Shown: positions 61,325-64,000 of the stretch, piece after piece
How positions within the stretch are numbered: position 1 is the stretch's first letter
How the letters are laid out: each line of letters starts with the position of its first letter
Assembly (NCBI RefSeq): GCF_000019805.1
Contig: NC_010525.1
Location: 1,600,618 to 1,664,617, forward strand
Reading direction: 5' to 3'
Length of the DNA stretch: 64,000 nt
Source: Pyrobaculum neutrophilum V24Sta
Lineage (GTDB): Archaea; Thermoproteota; Thermoprotei; Thermoproteales; Thermoproteaceae
Notes under the pieces: model-generated
Told to the model about the DNA's origin: nothing
Database searches by the model: none
Seen by the model: the letters and a program-made list of their open reading frames with translations, nothing else
Translations under genes and position numbers: made by a program

Positions 61325-61828
61325 ACCCCTCTTCCAGGCGACGAGGGCCGCCACGATGGTCTTGCCGTCTTTTATCTCGCCTCTGTCGACCATCCCGAGG
61401 AGCTCCGCCGGCTTCACCTCCACCACCTCCATGTCCACCTCCCCGGGGTCCCGCCCCCCAACGCCGACGTGCTCCAGGGCGTCGGTGTAATATATCCTGA
61501 TAAGCTCGTTGGAGACGCCGGGGGTTGGGTGGAAGTCGAGGAGGTGCTCCAGCCTAAGCGGTCTGTAGCCGGTCTCCTCCACCATCTCCCTCACGGCGGC
61601 CTCGCCGGGGTCCTCCCCGGGCTCCAGCGTCCCCGCGGGCACCTCCAGCGTCCACTGGCCCAGCGCCCCCCGGAACTGCTTAACCAACAGCACCTTGCCG
61701 CCGTTGAGGGCCAACACCGCCACCGCCCCCGGGTGGACGAGGTACTCGCCCCACACAACGCCGCCGCCGACCTGCCTCGCCCTTCTCACGAGCGTGAACT
61801 TCCTCCCCCTGTAGATCACCTCCTCCAT
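61310..61828 (-). CDS. Nudix hydrolase, ADP-ribose pyrophosphatase type
   Basis: Protein of 172 aa. The Nudix box is GEDPGEAAVREMVEETGY; VPAGTLEPGE before it and the Pro-Gly (HPTPGVSNE) after it fit ADP-ribose pyrophosphatases. GTTTTTATGG lies about 24 nt before ATG 61828. Likely clears ADP-ribose or related dinucleotides. Confidence 0.9.
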   Translation of the reverse strand: MEEVIYRGRKFTLVRRARQVGGGVVWGEYLVHPGAVAVLALNGGKVLLVKQFRGALGQWTLEVPAGTLEPGEDPGEAAVREMVEETGYRPLRLEHLLDFHPTPGVSNELIRIYYTDALEHVGVGGRDPGEVDMEVVEVKPAELLGMVDRGEIKDGKTIVAALVAWKRGLLRA

Positions 61829-61997
61829 GCGCCACAGCTAGAAACGCCATAAAAACTTTGATAGGCCACGGGGGAGCTGTACGGAAGTCCAAACTGCGGA
61901 GGGCCACGCAGACCGCCTAGAACTTATCGAAATGCCCGGGAACCGGCCGCAGTCACAAGACGGCGGGGGCGGGTCCGCGGAGAAAAACGGCAGTCGG
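61829..61997. other. gene-free stretch between Nudix and coiled-coil genes
   Basis: Nothing supportable beyond the Nudix promoter at its left end. Confidence 0.4.
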
Positions 61998-62516
61998 CTA
62001 GGTCTGCATAGTCTTCAGCAGCTCCATTAAGAGGCGCTGGATCTCCAGAAGGGTCTTCTGCACGTCGTCTATACGGGCGCTTAGGGCGTCAATCCGCCTG
62101 TTTGTCTCATCAATTCTCCTGCTTAGGCTCTCCGCCACCGTGTCTATCCGCTTGTTTAGGCTGTCTGCCAGCGCGTCAATCCGCTTGTTGGTGTCCTCGA
62201 TCCGCTGGCTTAGGGCATCAATCCGCATACTAAAGATCTCCGCCACCGCGTCAATTCTCTGGTTTGTGGTGTCGATTCTCTTGTTTGTCTCGTCTATTCT
62301 CTTGTTCATTTCCTCCATCCTCTGCTCCAACCGCGCTATTTCTCCTCTTATCCCTCCCAGCTCGTTTACGATGGTGCCGAGGTATAGGAGGGAGATGTCC
62401 TTCGTGGTGAGCTTTTTGCCCTCTCTTAGCTTCTCCACTACCTTGTCCACGGCTGTTCTGAGATCCTCCTGCGCAACGGCGCCATGGAGTCCATAGCACA
62501 CCCCCCACGGCCACAT
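61998..62516 (-). CDS. long coiled-coil protein with heptad and hendecad repeats
   Basis: Protein of about 172 aa. After a 45-residue head (LREGKKLTTKDISLLYLG), the rest is a continuous coiled coil with RID recurring at intervals of 7, 7, 11, 7, 7, 11, 11, 7 and 7 residues. No signal or membrane segment. ATG 62516 is the best in-frame start; a CATATAAAGG box lies about 38 nt upstream, further than usual. Function unknown; similar proteins are common in Thermoproteales. Confidence 0.72.
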   Translation of the reverse strand: MWPWGVCYGLHGAVAQEDLRTAVDKVVEKLREGKKLTTKDISLLYLGTIVNELGGIRGEIARLEQRMEEMNKRIDETNKRIDTTNQRIDAVAEIFSMRIDALSQRIEDTNKRIDALADSLNKRIDTVAESLSRRIDETNRRIDALSARIDDVQKTLLEIQRLLMELLKTMQT

Positions 62517-62532
62517 ATAGACATAACGCCAA

Positions 62533-62716
62533 TGAGGAGGCGGGAGGCCGCCTTTATATGCCGCTGTATGAGGCTGAGGGTTGGTAGCGTAAGTAGATGG
62601 CTCTGGAGTGGGGCTGGTCTCTGGTGGGGCTTGAGGGTGTTGCCCGGGCTGTATTATCTGCAGTAGCTTCACGCACGTGGGCGAGGAGAACCTGTGCCGG
62701 GTACGGAGGAAAAAGC
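62533..62716. other. gene-free stretch upstream of coiled-coil gene
   Basis: An upstream extension of the coiled-coil frame runs through it, but it has Pro-rich, unlike composition and would contain the CATATAAAGG box at 62549-62558. I treat it as promoter plus spacer. Confidence 0.4.
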
Positions 62717-63697
62717 CTATTGTTTTTTCCACCTGAGGAGGAGTAGAACTGCGAGTAGCACGATGGCTGTGGCGGCTACTGCGATTGGGATAGTCGGCTC
62801 TGGGCCGGCGGCTGTGTGCGCCGTCTGGGTAGCCTCTGTGTTCTGTTGCGTTGTTTGTTTGGCTGTGGTTTCGGTGGCCGTGGGCGTTTGGGCGGCCGCT
62901 ATTTGTCTGACCGCGGCTTCTAGGGTCTGGATGTAGTTTTTGGAGAAGTCTGCCGTGATTATGTTTGGGTTTATTCCGGCTTCCTGGGCCTTCTGTCTAA
63001 ACTGGTCTACTATGCGTAGAGCTTCTCCGCGCACTACGGCGGCTAGGACTGGGGCGCCCTCTTTTGCGTATTGGAGGGCCTTCTGGAGGTCTTGCGGGGT
63101 GGGTGGCACGCCTGGCTCTTTGATGAGGACGGCTATGTCTCTGTATCCAAGCCAGTAGAGTATATACTGCGCGGTTGGCGTCAGGGCCACGGCTTTTCCA
63201 CTGAATCTACAGCAGTATGTCGAGTTGAGCTCCCGTAGCTTCTGTAGGAAGGCCAGGTCCGGCCTTAGCCCGGTGGCGTTTGCCACGGCGGCTACCAGCC
63301 TGAGGACGTTGGGCGGGTATATGCCGTGGTCGTGGGGGTTCACCGCTCCGTTGTCGTATGTTAGATACTGCTGGATTTTTGTGAGGTCTATGACCTTGGC
63401 CTTTATCTGGCCGTCTCTAGCCATCTCGGCTATCTTCTGCTCAAAGGGGGCGTGCATGGAGAGGACGACGACGTCGCGTGGGGTGAGGCTACTGAGCATC
63501 TGCAGATCTTCAGCCGTCAGCTGGTACTCATGTGGGTCCGATGCTCCCTTTGTGATGAGGACGACGTCTGCGTTTGGAAAAGCCTCGCTGAGCACGACGT
63601 TGTATGCGGGAAACGATACCACTATCTTGGTCGTCGTCTGGGCAACCGCCGCGATGGCCAGCAGGGCGGCCGCCAGGTAGAGAGTTTTCGCCGCCAT
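62717..63697 (-). CDS. metal-binding ABC substrate-binding protein (ZnuA/TroA type)
   Basis: Exported protein of 326 aa: signal peptide (LYLAAALLAIAAVAQ), TroA-fold metal-binding protein with candidate metal ligands His in SDPHEYQLTAEDL, MHAPFEQ and PHDHGIYPPN, a Thr/Gln-rich linker and a C-terminal membrane anchor (IAVAATAIVLLAVLLLLRW). Probably zinc or manganese uptake. No ATPase or permease is adjacent within the window. ATG 63697 is chosen for GCTTAAATATCC about 25 nt upstream. Confidence 0.87.
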   Translation of the reverse strand: MAAKTLYLAAALLAIAAVAQTTTKIVVSFPAYNVVLSEAFPNADVVLITKGASDPHEYQLTAEDLQMLSSLTPRDVVVLSMHAPFEQKIAEMARDGQIKAKVIDLTKIQQYLTYDNGAVNPHDHGIYPPNVLRLVAAVANATGLRPDLAFLQKLRELNSTYCCRFSGKAVALTPTAQYILYWLGYRDIAVLIKEPGVPPTPQDLQKALQYAKEGAPVLAAVVRGEALRIVDQFRQKAQEAGINPNIITADFSKNYIQTLEAAVRQIAAAQTPTATETTAKQTTQQNTEATQTAHTAAGPEPTIPIAVAATAIVLLAVLLLLRWKKQ

Positions 63698-63728
63698 GGC
63701 GGTAGGATCGTGTGGGATATTTAAGCCT

Positions 63729-63780
63729 TGTGCACGGCACTGGTGTAAATCCTCTGTTATTTCAACAGCGCTGTGCACAG
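63729..63780 (-). promoter_or_regulatory. two GTGCAC palindromes upstream of metal-binding protein
   Basis: TGTGCAC at 63729-63735 and the 10-bp palindrome CTGTGCACAG at 63771-63780, with GTGCAC centres 44 bp apart. The nearer one abuts the GCTTAAATATCC promoter element. They are candidate operator sites for a metal-sensing regulator; no such regulator is adjacent. Confidence 0.35.
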
Positions 63781-63826
63781 CATGTGAAGCACGAAAAAGT
63801 TATTAACCTCTGCATGTTGGTGGCAA

Positions 63827-63919
63827 GGGCCGGTAGTCTAGCGGAAGGATGCCCAGGGGGTCTGCCCCCGCGTAGGCCTCGCGCGCGGGAGATCCCGGGT
63901 TCGAATCCCGGCCGGTCCA
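63827..63919 (+). tRNA. tRNA-Ala (CGC) with 21-nt intron at 29/30
   Basis: Exon 1 is 63827-63854, the intron is 63855-63875, and exon 2 is 63876-63919; CCA is encoded at 63920-63922. The spliced form (72 nt) has acceptor GGGCCGG/CCGGTCC with the alanine identity pair G3-U70, anticodon stem CCCGC/GCGGG, loop CTCGCGC (anticodon CGC), and T arm CCGGG-TTCGAAT-CCCGG. Without splicing the anticodon stem cannot form. The intron lies inside the stem, not at the canonical 37/38 site. Confidence 0.93.
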
Positions 63920-63952
63920 CCAACCTTTTAAACCGCCTCTTTGCGCGGCTCT

Positions 63953-64000
63953 ATGGCAGAGGTCGGAGGATCCGGACCTGGTCACGCCGCCGAGGTGTCT
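63953..64000 (+). CDS. start of a gene cut by the window end
   Basis: ATG 63953 opens 16 codons (MAEVGGSGPGHAAEVS) to the edge. CCTTTTAAACCG about 24 nt upstream gives the usual leaderless promoter. Too short to name. Confidence 0.55.
   Translation, partial: MAEVGGSGPGHAAEVS

Noticed and set aside
62533-62732. Extension of the coiled-coil protein
   Set aside because: Pro-rich, unlike the rest, and it contains a CATATAAAGG promoter-like box.

Overview
This window reads as the chromosome of a hyperthermophilic crenarchaeon of the Pyrobaculum/Thermoproteus group. The evidence is: GC-rich, tightly packed genes that start with ATG, GTG or TTG; almost no Shine-Dalgarno sites, but AT-rich TATA-like boxes centred about 22-26 nt before the start codon, as for leaderless transcripts; a tRNA with a tiny intron at a non-canonical position; LysW carrier-protein arginine/lysine synthesis; class III (PibD-type) pilins; and a HerA-NurA pair. 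The genus is an inference; nothing here names a species.

Layout. 0-5.9 kb: herA (cut by the window edge) and nurA on the minus strand, then moxR, a VWA protein and a CBS protein on the plus strand. 6.1-11 kb: an exported CPYC oxidoreductase, a perfect 24-bp triple repeat, a three-gene ABC importer without a binding protein, and two small genes. 10.9-20.6 kb: a minus-strand LysW-dependent arginine (possibly also lysine) operon (lysX-like, argC/lysY, argB/lysZ, lysW, argG, a tiny zinc ribbon, argH), divergent from a threonine operon (thrC, aspartokinase, asd, hom). argG and thrC both lack an in-frame start, and in both one extra G in a TCGGGG run would supply it. 20.6-24.7 kb: AMP-forming acetyl-CoA synthetase coupled to an MFS carrier fused to four CBS motifs. 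24.9-26.8 kb: a chorismate-using enzyme and an unknown gene.

26.8-34.5 kb is a respiratory locus: a Tat-exported molybdopterin oxidoreductase with NrfC/NrfD-like partners that are strikingly AT-richer, followed by decayed copies (an nrfC tail, a frameshifted nrfD, a gutted flavoprotein gene), a polyferredoxin and a TusA-like protein. The oxidoreductase and the gutted flavoprotein gene share an operator-like palindrome, TGTACA-N4-TGTACA, placed the same distance before the start codon. 34.5-43.8 kb: small membrane and winged-helix genes, initiator tRNA, methyltransferases, an NTP phosphatase, LysK, a cupin, an S49 protease fusion, a DHH phosphoesterase and a lone ABC ATPase.

43.8-52.9 kb is a minus-strand type IV pilus cluster: two pilin-like proteins, a 640-residue pilin-like protein ending in a PA14-like domain, a large surface protein, two GspF/TadC-like membrane proteins, a secretion ATPase, a protein with two RecA/KaiC-type P-loops and a small protein. 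53-64 kb: a DUF1646-like transporter, an HtrA-like protease, an insertion-sequence relic, a ferritin-encapsulin fusion, a 17-residue leaderless peptide gene, thiDN, a 5-FTHF cyclo-ligase-like gene, a Nudix hydrolase, a heptad/hendecad coiled coil, a metal-binding ABC protein, an intron-containing tRNA-Ala(CGC), and a gene start cut by the window end.

Three GC-rich intergenic stretches (24.7, 32.1 and 55.1 kb) fold on paper into nested hairpins and are offered as candidate structured RNAs; a fourth (5.9 kb) is weaker. I found no CRISPR array, rRNA or intact insertion sequence.
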